Assembly: GCA_002298785.1 (NCBI GenBank)
Contig: DBMR01000110.1
Location: 74,400 to 138,399, forward strand
From: Verrucomicrobia subdivision 3 bacterium UBA693
Lineage (GTDB): Bacteria > Verrucomicrobiota > Verrucomicrobiia > Limisphaerales > UBA8199
Length of the DNA stretch: 64,000 bases
Reading direction: 5' to 3'
Made by a program: the position numbers and the translations under genes. The stretch's first letter is position 1; every line of letters begins with the position of its first letter. The notes below the pieces were generated by a model. That model had not been told where the DNA came from, made no database searches, and was given only the letters and a program-made list of their open reading frames with translations. Below, one piece after another: positions 33,314 to 42,478 of this stretch.

Positions 33314-33751
33314 TTATTTGGCCGGAGCGTTGGTCGTTGCTGGCGCGGTCAGGGTCGCCGGTTTGATTGCCGCCTGAGCAGCATTGGTGCCCACGGGAGT
33401 GGCTTCCGCGCTGGGCGGAGTTTGGGGCGCGGCGGCCGGAGCCATGGCGCCCGCCGGGATCTTGCCCGGGTTGGCGAGTGACTTCTCGAATTCGGACGTC
33501 GTGCGATGGTAGTAATTGCTTTGCAGCACGGAAAGCAGCACCGCGAGGACGAAGAAAGCGATGGCCGCATACTTCGTGATATTGGTGAGCACGTTGCCTT
33601 TGCCGGCGCCGAACAGCGCGTCGGTTGCGCCCGCGCCGAATGCGAGCCCGGCGCCCGCTTCCTTCTTAGGCAACTGCACCAGGATCAGCAGGATCAGCAC
33701 GAGGCAATCCAGCACCATGAAAATGGTCAAGAGACCGATAATAAAGCCCAT
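33314..33751 (-). CDS. secG: Preprotein translocase subunit SecG
   Basis: Small inner-membrane subunit of the Sec translocon, 145 residues. Two transmembrane helices are seen: IIGLLTIFMVLDCLVLILLILVQ and, after the conserved cytoplasmic loop PKKEAGAGLAFGAGATDALFGAGKGNVLTNIT, YAAIAFFVLAVLLSVLQ. The C-terminal 60 residues form an Ala/Pro/Thr tail, making it longer than the 75-110 residues of most SecG proteins, a feature I have seen in other PVC members. It follows tpiA, a common arrangement (pgk-tpiA-secG) in many bacteria. Confidence 0.95.
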   Translation of the reverse strand: MGFIIGLLTIFMVLDCLVLILLILVQLPKKEAGAGLAFGAGATDALFGAGKGNVLTNITKYAAIAFFVLAVLLSVLQSNYYHRTTSEFEKSLANPGKIPAGAMAPAAAPQTPPSAEATPVGTNAAQAAIKPATLTAPATTNAPAK

Positions 33752-33777
33752 AAATTTAGTTCTTGCCGTTAACGATC

Positions 33778-34542
33778 TTAGATCGAGTTCTTGATTATAT
33801 CAGCAAAGCTGCGGACTTCAAGCGCGGCGCCGCCGACCAGCGCGCCATCCACATCCGGCTGGCTCATGAGCTCGCGGGCGTTGGAGGGCTTGACGCTGCC
33901 GCCGTATTGAATCCGGACGCGACGCGCGGTGGCTTCATCGAACAATTTGACCAGCAAACTGCGGATGAAAGCGTGCGCTTCCTGAGCCTGGGCGGTGGTG
34001 GCGGTCTTGCCGGTGCCGATGGCCCAGACGGGCTCATAGGCCACGACGGTCTCGCACATCTGCTCGCGGGTCAGGCCGGCGAGGCTGCCACGCACCTGGG
34101 TTTCGAGCACCGCCTGCATCTGGCCCGCTTCCCGTTCGGCGAGGGTTTCGCCCACGCACACGATGGGTTTGAGCGAGGCGGCATGGACGGCTTGCGCCTT
34201 TTTGGAAATCAGTTCGTTGGATTCCTTCTGGTACTGGCGTCGCTCGGAGTGGCCGAGAATGACGTAACGCACCGAGAATTCCTTGAGCATGGTGGCGGCG
34301 ATTTCGCCGGTAAAAGCCCCGACGCTGTTCTCGCTCATGTTTTGGGCCCCCAGCCGGAGATTGGAGTCCAGCACGGCTTTGGACACCTCGCTCAGCGCGG
34401 TGTATGGCGGGCAAACCACCATGTCCACTTCCTTAATGTTCGCCAGTTCGATCTTCAGACCGCGCACGAGGTCCAGCGCCTCGGCCACGGTCTTGTTCAT
34501 CTTCCAATTGCCGGCAATAATCAATTTCCGTTCTTTATTCAT
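33778..34542 (-). CDS. tpiA: Triosephosphate isomerase
   Basis: Glycolytic TIM-barrel enzyme of 254 residues interconverting dihydroxyacetone phosphate and glyceraldehyde-3-phosphate. Visible motifs are AGNWKMNKT (Lys), YVILGHSERRQ with the catalytic histidine, VAYEPVWAIGTGKTAT with the catalytic glutamate and loop 6, and IQYGGSVKPSNARELMSQPDVDGALVGGAAL near the end. ATG 34542 (MNKERKLI) is chosen; an upstream in-frame TTG at 34557 adds only five codons. It lies 50 bp after pgk and 26 bp before secG, in one operon. Confidence 0.97.
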   Translation of the reverse strand: MNKERKLIIAGNWKMNKTVAEALDLVRGLKIELANIKEVDMVVCPPYTALSEVSKAVLDSNLRLGAQNMSENSVGAFTGEIAATMLKEFSVRYVILGHSERRQYQKESNELISKKAQAVHAASLKPIVCVGETLAEREAGQMQAVLETQVRGSLAGLTREQMCETVVAYEPVWAIGTGKTATTAQAQEAHAFIRSLLVKLFDEATARRVRIQYGGSVKPSNARELMSQPDVDGALVGGAALEVRSFADIIKNSI

Positions 34543-34592
34543 AGTCAAATCCGTCAATGCTGTCGTGTTCTGATGGTCGTTCCCGCCCGATT

Positions 34593-35846
34593 TTACTTAT
34601 CGCTCAAGGCTGCAACGCCAGGGAGCACGTTGCCTTCCAAAAACTCGAGGCTCGCCCCGCCGCCGGTGCTCATGAAAGTCACCTGGCCGCCGAGCTTGGC
34701 TTTGTTGAGCGCTTTCACACTGTCCCCGCCGCCGATAATGCTCTTGGCACCTGTTTGGGTCACTTCCGCCACAGCGCGGGCGACCGCAAAGGTCCCTTCG
34801 GCAAACCGCTTGTCCTCGAACAAGCCCATCGGGCCGTTCCACAGGATGGTCTTGGATTTCGCCACTTCCTCGGCGTAGAGCTTGACGGTCGCGGGGCCGA
34901 TGTCCAGGCCAGCGGCGTCCGCCGGGCAGTTTTGGTCCGGATTAACGCGCACCTGCTGGAAATCCATGACGGCTTTGCCTTTCTTGTCGAGTTTGTCCGT
35001 CTTCACCGGCACGGCAACGACGTCATCCACCGGGAGCAGGAACTTGACTCCGCGCTTCTGCGCTTTGTCGAGGGCTTGTTTGGCGACTTCGACTTTGTCG
35101 GCTTCCACGAGGGATTTGCCAGTGGCGAAGCCCTGGGCCAGGCGGAAAGTGTAGGCCATGGCGCCACCGATCAAAATCGTGTTCGCCTTCTCCAACAATC
35201 GGTCGATGACCAGGATTTTGTCCGAGACCTTGGCGCCGCCGAGAATCACGGTAAAGGGGCGGGCGGGATTTTCCAGTTCGTCACCCAGGAATTTGAGTTC
35301 GCGTTCCATCAGGAGCCCCGCGGCACATTGGCCGCCGCGACTCGCGACGATCCGAGCGATGCCTTCAGTCGAGGCATGGGCACGGTGGGCGGCGCCGAAC
35401 GCGTCATTTACATAGACATCGGCAAGTTCCGCCAACTTGGCGGCGAAGGCCGGGTCATTGGCTTCTTCCTCGTTGTAATACCGGACGTTCTCCAGCAAAA
35501 CGACGTCACCCGGTTGCATCGCGGCGACGGTCTTGGTCGCCTGGTCGCCGATGCAGTCATCCACGAAAGCGACGGAGCGGCCGAGCAGGTCCGCCAGGCC
35601 TTGCGCCACCGGTCGGAGGGACATCGTCGGATCTTTCTTGCCCTTGGGGCGCCCCAGGTGGGCCGCCAAAATCAGCTTTGCGCCCTGTTCGGTCAACGCA
35701 CGCAGGGTCGGCAGAGTTTCGCGGATGCGGGTATCATCCGTGATCACCATTTTGCCGTCTTTTTCTTCCAGCGGCACATTGTAATCGACACGCACAAACA
35801 CCCGCTTTCCGCGGGCGTTCAAATCTCTGACGGTTAATTTTGCCAT
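34593..35846 (-). CDS. pgk: Phosphoglycerate kinase
   Basis: Glycolytic kinase of 417 residues transferring phosphate from 1,3-bisphosphoglycerate to ADP. It starts MAKLTVRDLNARGKRVFVRVDYNVPL, with substrate-site motifs AHLGRPKG and LLENVRYYNEEEAND, the hinge/nucleotide region AVILGGAKVSDKI, WNGPMGLFE and the C-terminal IGGGDSVKALNKAKL...MSTGGGASLEFLEG. All are standard. It is the first gene of the pgk-tpiA-secG set; the gap gene is separate. The 480-bp region upstream is gene-free and probably contains its promoter. Confidence 0.97.
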   Translation of the reverse strand: MAKLTVRDLNARGKRVFVRVDYNVPLEEKDGKMVITDDTRIRETLPTLRALTEQGAKLILAAHLGRPKGKKDPTMSLRPVAQGLADLLGRSVAFVDDCIGDQATKTVAAMQPGDVVLLENVRYYNEEEANDPAFAAKLAELADVYVNDAFGAAHRAHASTEGIARIVASRGGQCAAGLLMERELKFLGDELENPARPFTVILGGAKVSDKILVIDRLLEKANTILIGGAMAYTFRLAQGFATGKSLVEADKVEVAKQALDKAQKRGVKFLLPVDDVVAVPVKTDKLDKKGKAVMDFQQVRVNPDQNCPADAAGLDIGPATVKLYAEEVAKSKTILWNGPMGLFEDKRFAEGTFAVARAVAEVTQTGAKSIIGGGDSVKALNKAKLGGQVTFMSTGGGASLEFLEGNVLPGVAALSDK

Positions 35847-36327
35847 ATAAAGTGGTCCTCAATTTAAGGGCCGCAAATATTACTGGAACCGGCAGACGAG
35901 TCAAAGCCATTTCGCTGGTGGTTAGCAGATTTTTGGTGGCGTGCGCATGCCGAACCTATTCCAGGCAAGCTACTTGCCGGTGCGGACTGATGCCTGAGAG
36001 CGTGTGGAATTCCCATAGACCGGGTGAAGAGCTTTACCCGGCAACGATTTGGAGCGCGGGCTCGCAGGCGCATGCGGCTCAAAGGGGAGATTGAAAATGG
36101 TGCTCGGCACTGCCAAGGGAATTGGTAGCCGCTGGTGAGACGGACATTTTTCATCCGAATTCGCGGGCGGCCTGGAATGGTGATATGTTGCCCGCCATGT
36201 GTTTGACCCGGAAGGCGGAGAGTCCACGGCCCGATAACATGGAGGCAGTGTGGTCCGATCCAGCCGACTCTCGACCGCCGACTCCGGCAGAGCGCAACCA
36301 TCCCAGCCAAAAAACACCAAAAACCAA
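35847..36327. other. 480-bp gene-free region between pgk and a PhnB-like gene
   Basis: No convincing gene is seen on either strand. Two small hairpins occur: GGCAAG/CTTGCC (35964-35978) and CCGGGT/ACCCGG (36020-36041), neither with a T-run. It should hold the divergent promoters for pgk and the PhnB-like gene, but I cannot point to clear boxes. Confidence 0.4.
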
Positions 36328-36747
36328 ATGCAAAAAACCATCGTCCAACCATACCTCTTCTTTGGCGGCCGCTGTGAAGAAGCCCTCGAATTCTACCGCA
36401 AAGCCCTCGGCGCGCAGGTGGATTTTCTGATGCGTTTCAAGGAAAGCCCGGAGCCGATGCCCCCAGACCGCCTCCCGGTCGGCTACGAAAACAAGATTAT
36501 GCACAGCTCCTTCAAGATCGGTGAGACGGCGCTGATGGCGTCCGATGGATGTGAACCGGATTCGAAGTTTGCCGGGTTCTCGCTCTCGATCTCCGTGGCC
36601 AATGAAGCCGAGGCGGCGCGGGTCTTTGCCGCTTTGGGCGAAGGTGGGCAGGTGCACATGCCTTTGGCCAAAACGTTTTGGTCGCCGTGCTTTGGAATTC
36701 TCGCCGACCGCTTTGGCATTAGTTGGATGGTGAGCGTGGGCGCCTGA
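36328..36747 (+). CDS. VOC-family protein, PhnB/YjdN-like
   Basis: Glyoxalase-fold (vicinal oxygen chelate) protein of 139 residues. It starts MQKTIVQPYLFFGGRCEEALEFYRKALGAQV, then LMRFKESPEP, and has IMHSSFKIGETALMASD and a C-terminal FWSPCFGILADRFGISWMV, which is the pattern of PhnB-like proteins (YLxFxGxCxEAxxFYxxxLG ... WGxxxGxxxDxFGxxWxV). ATG 36328 matches family starts; earlier in-frame starts are not supported. PhnB-like proteins have no agreed function despite the name. The gene stands alone. Confidence 0.9.
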   Translation: MQKTIVQPYLFFGGRCEEALEFYRKALGAQVDFLMRFKESPEPMPPDRLPVGYENKIMHSSFKIGETALMASDGCEPDSKFAGFSLSISVANEAEAARVFAALGEGGQVHMPLAKTFWSPCFGILADRFGISWMVSVGA

Positions 36748-36956
36748 AAGCGTCGCTCCGGCGCGCGATGCCGGGTGGACGAGGCGGCGTGGGTGTCGCC
36801 GTCGGCTGATCTAAATATTGTAATGATTAATAGTTAAGATCAGTTCCGTTGACAATACCAGGAACGGGCTTACGTTGCTCGATACTCGCTGGCGCGCGCT
36901 CCCACCCGTTGCGGTGGGACTGGTATTGCGAGCCAGTTTGTGGATCGGTGGCGGTT

Positions 36957-38732
36957 ATGAGAACGAAGCGCTTCTGCGAGAGGATGGCCGGATACTGTAC
37001 GGGAATCACGGTTCTGTTGCATTGCCTGCCGGTGGCGGCGGCGCCGCTGACTTGGTTTCCGGGCCCGCCACTGGGCGAGAGTCGCAGTGGTGCGGCGGTG
37101 GTGAAAGACCCAGACGGGCGAATTTTCCTGATTGGTGGTAACCCGGCGGGCGTAACCAATGTGCTGGTCTATGGCGGCAACAATGCCCAACCGCTTCCCG
37201 GAACTCGAGTCAGGCCTGGAGCCGGAGCCTTAAGCAGTGGCGCGTTTTACGTTTTTGGCGGACGCAACACCAATGCGGTTAATCCGGTCACGGCTGGAGC
37301 GCTGGCCTATAGTCCCAACAACCCGGCCGCGGATGCGGATCCGAACATCCTCCCGGTTTCCCCCCTGAACACGGCACGGTACGACCTGGGCTATGCGGCG
37401 GACGCGGCGGGATTCGTCTACGCCATCGGTGGCTTGGGGAGAAACGACGCCGTGCTGGCGTCGGTTGAACGCTACGATTCGCTGCTGGACGTTTGGACGA
37501 ACGTGGCGAGCATGCCGGAGGGACGGTATCGGTTCAGCGTGGTGTTCGATGGCGTGAATACCTTCTACACGTTTGGTGGGCGGACCAATACGACTTCGGG
37601 CGGCGAGACCGCGACGGCGTATGGATACGACGTGAAAGGGAACAGTTGGGGCACTTTTACCTCGATGCCGGTCGCGACCGCGGGCAGCGCCGCGGCGTTG
37701 GGGCCGGATGGGAAAATCTACGTCCTGGGCGGCACCGCCGGGGGTGTGGCCACGCGCCTGGTCCAGGTTTTTGATCCGGTGAACAACAATTGGCAAATGA
37801 TGACGCCGTTGCCGGTCGAGATTACTGATGCGGCGGCCGCAGTGGATACTCTGGGTCATTTAGTCTTGCTGGGGGGAGTGGATACCAATGGGGTTGATTC
37901 CACGATGACCTGGGCAAGTCAGCAATTGAACCTTTCCGATGCGGCGCCGGTTTTTACCAGTTCTCCTTTGACGCAGGCCAGTTGCCTGGTGGAATACAAC
38001 TATGCGGCGCACGCCAGTGGCAATCCGCAGCCGACCTATCAGTTGCTGACCGCGCCGGAGGGAATGACCATGGACTACTATAGCGGTGCAATGGTTTGGA
38101 CGCCGCAGACCAACCAGCTCGGTACCAATCTGGTAGTTATTGCGGCGGGCAATTTTTCTGGCAGCACCACTCAGAGCTTCAGCATCCGCACGATCGGCCC
38201 GCCGCTTTCGGCGCCGACGAATCTTGTGGAAAGCGGCGCCACGACTAACTCTGTCACTCTGTCCTGGGATCCGACTCCCTACGTGGTCGGACCATTGAGC
38301 TACGATCTTTACGAGCGCACGTTCCTGCACAGTCCGCGCGGAAGCGGGGGTACTTACATCTATCACGCCGTGGCGGCCACATCGACGACGTCAGCCACGG
38401 TTGGCGGATTAAAACCCGGTTCGGCGCATATCTACGTGGTCCGGGCGACTGCGGCGGGAGCCATCTCCGCATACAGCACGACGGCCGTGGCAGTCGTGCC
38501 GCTCCCGGTCAACCTGACGGTGACCGCGCCACCGACCTTGGACGGAGGGTTTCGATTCACACTGCAAATCGGCGCGTCCGAGACGACCCGCATTCAGGCG
38601 ACCACCAACCCGGCGAATCCGGAGGCCTGGGAAACCCTCGCCACCAATCCGTATACCAGTGGCACGCTTAGTTTCACGGATCGCAACGCCGGCCTGTTTC
38701 CGCAGCGCTATTATCGCGTGCTCAGTCCGTAA
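36957..38732 (+). CDS. Secreted Kelch-propeller protein with Ig-like and FN3 domains
   Basis: Large exported protein of 591 residues. ATG 36957 starts a signal peptide (MRTKRFCERMAGYCTGITVLLHCL, cleaved near VAAAP). Residues about 45-300 form a Kelch propeller (YDLGYAADAAGFVYAIGGLGRNDAVLASVERYD, YTFGGRTNT, IYVLGGTAGG, LVLLGGVD). About 310-405 looks like a putative Ig domain (PVFTSSPLTQASCLVEYNYAAHASGNPQPTY), followed by a fibronectin type III domain near 410-505 (APTNLVESGATTNSVTLSWDPT). The final 75 residues (FTLQIGASETTRIQATTNPANPEAWETL...YYRVLS) match the FYRV-ending module of many verrucomicrobial secreted proteins. The role is unknown, perhaps glycan or surface binding. Confidence 0.88.
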   Translation: MRTKRFCERMAGYCTGITVLLHCLPVAAAPLTWFPGPPLGESRSGAAVVKDPDGRIFLIGGNPAGVTNVLVYGGNNAQPLPGTRVRPGAGALSSGAFYVFGGRNTNAVNPVTAGALAYSPNNPAADADPNILPVSPLNTARYDLGYAADAAGFVYAIGGLGRNDAVLASVERYDSLLDVWTNVASMPEGRYRFSVVFDGVNTFYTFGGRTNTTSGGETATAYGYDVKGNSWGTFTSMPVATAGSAAALGPDGKIYVLGGTAGGVATRLVQVFDPVNNNWQMMTPLPVEITDAAAAVDTLGHLVLLGGVDTNGVDSTMTWASQQLNLSDAAPVFTSSPLTQASCLVEYNYAAHASGNPQPTYQLLTAPEGMTMDYYSGAMVWTPQTNQLGTNLVVIAAGNFSGSTTQSFSIRTIGPPLSAPTNLVESGATTNSVTLSWDPTPYVVGPLSYDLYERTFLHSPRGSGGTYIYHAVAATSTTSATVGGLKPGSAHIYVVRATAAGAISAYSTTAVAVVPLPVNLTVTAPPTLDGGFRFTLQIGASETTRIQATTNPANPEAWETLATNPYTSGTLSFTDRNAGLFPQRYYRVLSP

Positions 38733-39021
38733 CCCGGGGTGGCGCCGGTGCGGAAATCATAGTCTTCGGTCTGCGGGCCGCGGCCGTAGGTCCACGCACT
38801 AATACGGGCCAAACTCGCAGAGCTTTCGCAGCCTTCGCAAATTTGCTCCCTCGACTTTTCATCGTATGGGCCGCTGTGATCCCTGATCCGGTGCGCGCGG
38901 GCGAGGGTGAAAAAGAATTGGCTCAGATCAATCAGGCTGCGTATGATCCCGGGCGTCAGCCGCAGCGGGCGCAACAAGTAAACATGGATTTCGCGCTCCG
39001 GCGGTGGTAATTCCAAAAGTT

Positions 39022-40065
39022 ATGGAAAAGAAACGATTGATCGAGAAAGATCCGAAACTGAAGAAGGACGATCTGATAGTCATCGGTGGTGCCGGTGGCT
39101 TCATTGGGGGAGCCCTGGCCCGGTACTTCACCGACAAGGGATTCACCAACATCCGCGGGATTGACAAGAAACCGTTGCCGGAATGGTACCAGCGGGTGCC
39201 GGGAGTGGAATGCCTGAATCTGGATCTGAGTAACGACAAGAATTGCGAGCGGGCGTGTGAAGGGGCTGTGGAGGTTTACAACCTGGCGGCGGATATGGGT
39301 GGCATGGGCTTCATCGAGCGGTTCCGGGTGGAATGCCTGCGCAGTATCCTGATCAATACGCATATGATCGAAGCCGCTTACCGCGCCGGGGCGCGCCGGT
39401 ACTTTTTCTCCTCTTCGGCGTGCGCGTACAACACGCAGTTGCAGCAGGATCCCAAGGTGACTGCGTTGAAGGAAAGCGATGCCTATCCGGCCATGGCGGA
39501 GCGGGGCTACGGTTGGGAAAAGCTGATGAGCGAGATGTTCTGTGAGGAATATTGGGCTGAACGCGGCCTGAAAACCGCCATCGCCCGGTTCCACAACGTA
39601 TACGGTCCGAACGGTACCTGGGATGGTGGGCGGGAGAAAGCTCCGGCGGCGATTTGCCGCAAGGTCGTGGAGGCGATTGACAGCGGTTCGGGCAAGATCA
39701 GCATCTGGGGCGACGGCAGCCAGACCCGCAGTTTCATGTATATTGACGACTGCACCAAAGGCATCGACACGATCATGCACAGTGATGAGTTGATCGCGAC
39801 GCCCATCAATCTCGGTTCGAGCGAACTGGTGTCGATCAATGAACTGGTCAGCAAAGTCGAGCGGATCGCCGGGGTCAAACTGCAGCGCGATTATCAACTG
39901 GACGCACCGCGGGGTGTGGCGGGACGCAACAGTGACAACACCTTCATTCGCAAGATGCTCAAGTGGGAACCGAACACCACGTTGAATGCCGGTCTCAAGG
40001 CCACCTACGAGTGGATCAAAAAGCAATTTGAGGCCAGGAAGAAGGGGCGGCGGGTAGTGGAATAG
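39022..40065 (+). CDS. GDP-mannose 3,5-epimerase-like SDR-family epimerase
   Basis: NAD-dependent sugar-nucleotide epimerase of 347 residues. The Rossmann motif is VIGGAGGFIGGALA; then come NLAADMGGMGFIE, the SSSAC segment, KESDAYPAMAERGYGWEKLMSE with the YxxxK-type pair, RFHNVYGPNGTWDGGREKAPAAICRK, WGDGSQTRSFMYIDDC and GVAGRNSDNTFI. These blocks follow plant GDP-mannose 3,5-epimerase very closely as I remember it. That enzyme makes GDP-L-galactose and GDP-L-gulose. ATG 39022 is preferred; a GTG at 39004 is also possible. In a bacterium it likely serves exopolysaccharide or lipopolysaccharide sugars, but no glycosyltransferase genes are near. Confidence 0.9.
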   Translation: MEKKRLIEKDPKLKKDDLIVIGGAGGFIGGALARYFTDKGFTNIRGIDKKPLPEWYQRVPGVECLNLDLSNDKNCERACEGAVEVYNLAADMGGMGFIERFRVECLRSILINTHMIEAAYRAGARRYFFSSSACAYNTQLQQDPKVTALKESDAYPAMAERGYGWEKLMSEMFCEEYWAERGLKTAIARFHNVYGPNGTWDGGREKAPAAICRKVVEAIDSGSGKISIWGDGSQTRSFMYIDDCTKGIDTIMHSDELIATPINLGSSELVSINELVSKVERIAGVKLQRDYQLDAPRGVAGRNSDNTFIRKMLKWEPNTTLNAGLKATYEWIKKQFEARKKGRRVVE

Positions 40066-40273
40066 CCCGTGGGATGTTCACCCGCACCGCGGGCCTGGTT
40101 CGATTAACGCGGTGCGGTCGCATAATGGCCCTTTCCTTGGAGAGGGGAAACCGTTAGGGTTTCAACTTGTCGGTTCCAGTAGCCGGTAGCCTTGCGTGTC
40201 AGCACCGCGAGGATCCGGGCGCCCTTAAGTTGCCTGCCGTGCAGGTTTCAAAGTGGCAGGCGGTTAGTTCAAT
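40066..40273. other. Short gene-free stretch with a 10-bp inverted repeat
   Basis: The repeat CCGCACCGCG / CGCGGTGCGG (40082-40091 and 40108-40117) may act as a terminator for the epimerase gene, but no T-run follows. Nothing else is recognised. Confidence 0.35.
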
Positions 40274-41710
40274 ATGATCACGTCACATCCCAAAATCATT
40301 CAGGGCGGCATGGGAGTCGCAGTGTCCGGTTGGCAACTGGCACGGGCGGTGTCCCGGTTGGGGCAACTGGGAATTGTCTCCGGCACCGCTTTGGCCGTGG
40401 TGCTGGCGCGTCGGTTGCAATTGGGGGATCCGGAGGGTGCGTTGCGGGAGGCTTTGAAGCAGTTCCCCTTCCCGGAAATGGCGGAGCGGGTGGTGGCGCA
40501 GCATTACATTCCGGGCGGCAAGAGTGCCAAGACTCCGTTTCGGCTCACCACGATGCCGACCATCAACTTGCGGCGGGATTTGCTCGAGTTGACGGTGATC
40601 GCGAATTTCGTGGAGGTTTTTCTGGCGCGGCAAGGCCATTCCGGCCCGGTGGGGATCAATTACCTCGAGAAGATGCAGATCCCGACATTGCCGTCCATAT
40701 ACGGAGCCATGTTGGGAGGTGTGGATTATATCCTCATGGGTGCCGGGATTCCGCGCGCTATTCCCGGGATCATGGATCAACTGGCCCGGGGCGAGCGGGT
40801 GGAACTGCGGTTGGATGTTGAGGGAGCGGGTGCCAATGAAGTGTACAGCACGAAGTTTGATCCGCGCGATTTTTGTGGCTGCGAGCCGCCAGTTTTAAAG
40901 CGCCCCCAGTTCCTGGGGATTGTGGCATCCGCCACATTGGCCATGACGCTGGCCAAGAAGGCGAGCGGCCAGGTGGACGGATTCATCGTTGAAGGACCGA
41001 CGGCCGGTGGTCACAACGCACCGCCACGTGGCCCGATGCAACTGAGCGAGGGTGGGGAACCGGTGTACGGCCCGCGCGATGCGGCGGATCTCGATAAGAT
41101 CCGAGCGCTGGGTCTACCGTTTTGGCTGGCGGGCTCTTACGGTCGACCGGGAAAACTGGGTGAAGCCCTGGCTCTGGGGGCTGCCGGCATCCAGGTGGGC
41201 ACCGCGTTCGCGTTTTGTGAGGAATCGGGCATTTTGCCGAGCCTCCGCAAGCAAGCTTTGGAGATGAGCCGTCAGGGGAGTATGCGGGTCTTCACCGATC
41301 CGCAGGCATCCCCGACAGGTTTCCCCTTCAAAATGGCCCGGCTGCCGGGAACGTTGTCCGAGCCCGAGATTTACGCCGCGCGGGACAGAATCTGTGATTT
41401 GGGTTATTTGCGGCACCCGTATCGCAAAGCCGATGGCACAGTGGGATACCGTTGCCCGGCGGAGCCACCGGAGAATTTCCTGCGAAAAGGTGGCAAGGTG
41501 GATGAGACCGCGGGGCGAAAGTGCATCTGTAACGGTTTGCCTGCGACCGTGGGGCTTGGTCAATATCGACCCGAGGGCGGTCTGGAGTTGCCGGTCGTTA
41601 CTGGCGGCGATGACCTGGCGGACGTGGCCGCCTACCTGGCGCCCGGCAAGGAAAGTTATACCGCGGCGGAGGTAGTTGCCCGGTTGCTCGAAGGCGTGGC
41701 GCAGAGCTGA
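40274..41710 (+). CDS. Nitronate monooxygenase-family FMN protein
   Basis: TIM-barrel flavoprotein of 478 residues in the 2-nitropropane dioxygenase group. Seen are IIQGGMGVAVSGWQLARAVSRLGQLGIVSGTAL at the N-terminus, GVDYILMGAGIPRAIPG, VDGFIVEGPTAGGHNAPP (FMN phosphate region) and LGAAGIQVGTAFAFCEESG. It is longer than the 310-360 residues of canonical nitronate monooxygenases; the C-terminal 130 residues include several cysteines (CPAEPPENFL, RKCICNGLPATVGL), a form seen in the longer PfaD-like subgroup. The substrate cannot be assigned. It precedes lutA by 54 bp and may be co-transcribed with the lactate genes. Confidence 0.88.
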   Translation: MITSHPKIIQGGMGVAVSGWQLARAVSRLGQLGIVSGTALAVVLARRLQLGDPEGALREALKQFPFPEMAERVVAQHYIPGGKSAKTPFRLTTMPTINLRRDLLELTVIANFVEVFLARQGHSGPVGINYLEKMQIPTLPSIYGAMLGGVDYILMGAGIPRAIPGIMDQLARGERVELRLDVEGAGANEVYSTKFDPRDFCGCEPPVLKRPQFLGIVASATLAMTLAKKASGQVDGFIVEGPTAGGHNAPPRGPMQLSEGGEPVYGPRDAADLDKIRALGLPFWLAGSYGRPGKLGEALALGAAGIQVGTAFAFCEESGILPSLRKQALEMSRQGSMRVFTDPQASPTGFPFKMARLPGTLSEPEIYAARDRICDLGYLRHPYRKADGTVGYRCPAEPPENFLRKGGKVDETAGRKCICNGLPATVGLGQYRPEGGLELPVVTGGDDLADVAAYLAPGKESYTAAEVVARLLEGVAQS

Positions 41711-41764
41711 ATCGATGCCGGTCGTGCGGCGTTGGCAGTCGGATAGTTTTTGGCAGGCGCTATT

Positions 41765-42478
41765 ATGGTAGTCACACTGTTCATACCCTGCTTCGTGGAT
41801 ATGATGTATCCCCGGGTGGGCATCAGCATGGTGCGCATTTTGGAGCGGTTGGGCCACTCCGTGCGCTGTCCCGAGTCGGCGGCGTGCTGTGGCCAACCGG
41901 CGTTCAATTCCGGCTATTGGGACGAGGCGCGAACAGTTGCCGAGAAAACCCTCCAGGCCCTTGCTGATTCCGAGGTGGTGGTGATTGCTTCCGGTTCCTG
42001 CGGGGCCATGATCAAGAAGTTTTACCTGGATCTGTTCCGGGGGACCCCCAATGAGCGCGCGGCGGCAGACCTGGCAGGGAAATGTTATGAATTTTCGGAC
42101 TTCCTGGTAACGCGCCTGGGGGTTACGGATTTGGGCGCTCACTTTCCCGCCAAGGTCACTTTCCACGACGGTTGCCACGGACTGCGCGAACTGCGCATCA
42201 AGAGTCAGCCGCGCAAATTGTTGGAGAAAGTGCGCGGGGTGCAGTTGGTGGAGATGGCTGAAGAGGTCTGCTGTGGTTTTGGCGGAACGTTCGCGGCGAA
42301 GTTCCCGATGATATCCACGGCCATGGGCGAGGTGAAATGCAGCCACGCGCTGGCAACGGGAGCGGAGTACATTGTATCCAATGATTCCAGTTGCCTGATG
42401 CACATTCAGGGATTGTTGGACCGCCAGAAGAGCAAGCTCAAAACCATCCACCTGGCGGAGGTGCTGGCCACGACATGA
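41765..42478 (+). CDS. lutA: L-lactate dehydrogenase complex subunit LutA (CCG-domain iron-sulfur protein)
   Basis: Subunit of the LutABC complex that oxidises L-lactate to pyruvate. The 237-residue protein has two CCG domains: FIPCFVDMMYPRVGISMVRILERLG...ACCGQPAFNSG, and FHDGCHGLRELRIKSQPRKLL...EVCCGFGGTFAAKFP, which bind a noncubane-type [4Fe-4S] cluster in relatives. ATG 41765 (MVVTLFIPC) is chosen over TTG 41750. The stop overlaps the lutB start (ATGA). Electrons from lactate would enter the chain at the membrane. Confidence 0.95.
   Translation: MVVTLFIPCFVDMMYPRVGISMVRILERLGHSVRCPESAACCGQPAFNSGYWDEARTVAEKTLQALADSEVVVIASGSCGAMIKKFYLDLFRGTPNERAAADLAGKCYEFSDFLVTRLGVTDLGAHFPAKVTFHDGCHGLRELRIKSQPRKLLEKVRGVQLVEMAEEVCCGFGGTFAAKFPMISTAMGEVKCSHALATGAEYIVSNDSSCLMHIQGLLDRQKSKLKTIHLAEVLATT

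Noticed and set aside
34557..35837. Plus-strand open frame of 426 codons over pgk
   Set aside because: It mirrors pgk, whose motifs are intact; the antisense product has no recognisable family.
35864..36352. Minus-strand open frame of 162 codons upstream of pgk
   Set aside because: Arg/Pro/Cys-rich product with no ribosome site, antisense to the start of the PhnB-like gene.
38956..40026. Minus-strand open frame of 356 codons over the epimerase gene
   Set aside because: Antisense to a clearly conserved SDR epimerase; histidine-rich product without motif.
41114..42451. Minus-strand open frame of 445 codons over the flavoprotein and lutA
   Set aside because: Spans two real genes and their gap in antisense; no ribosome site and no family.
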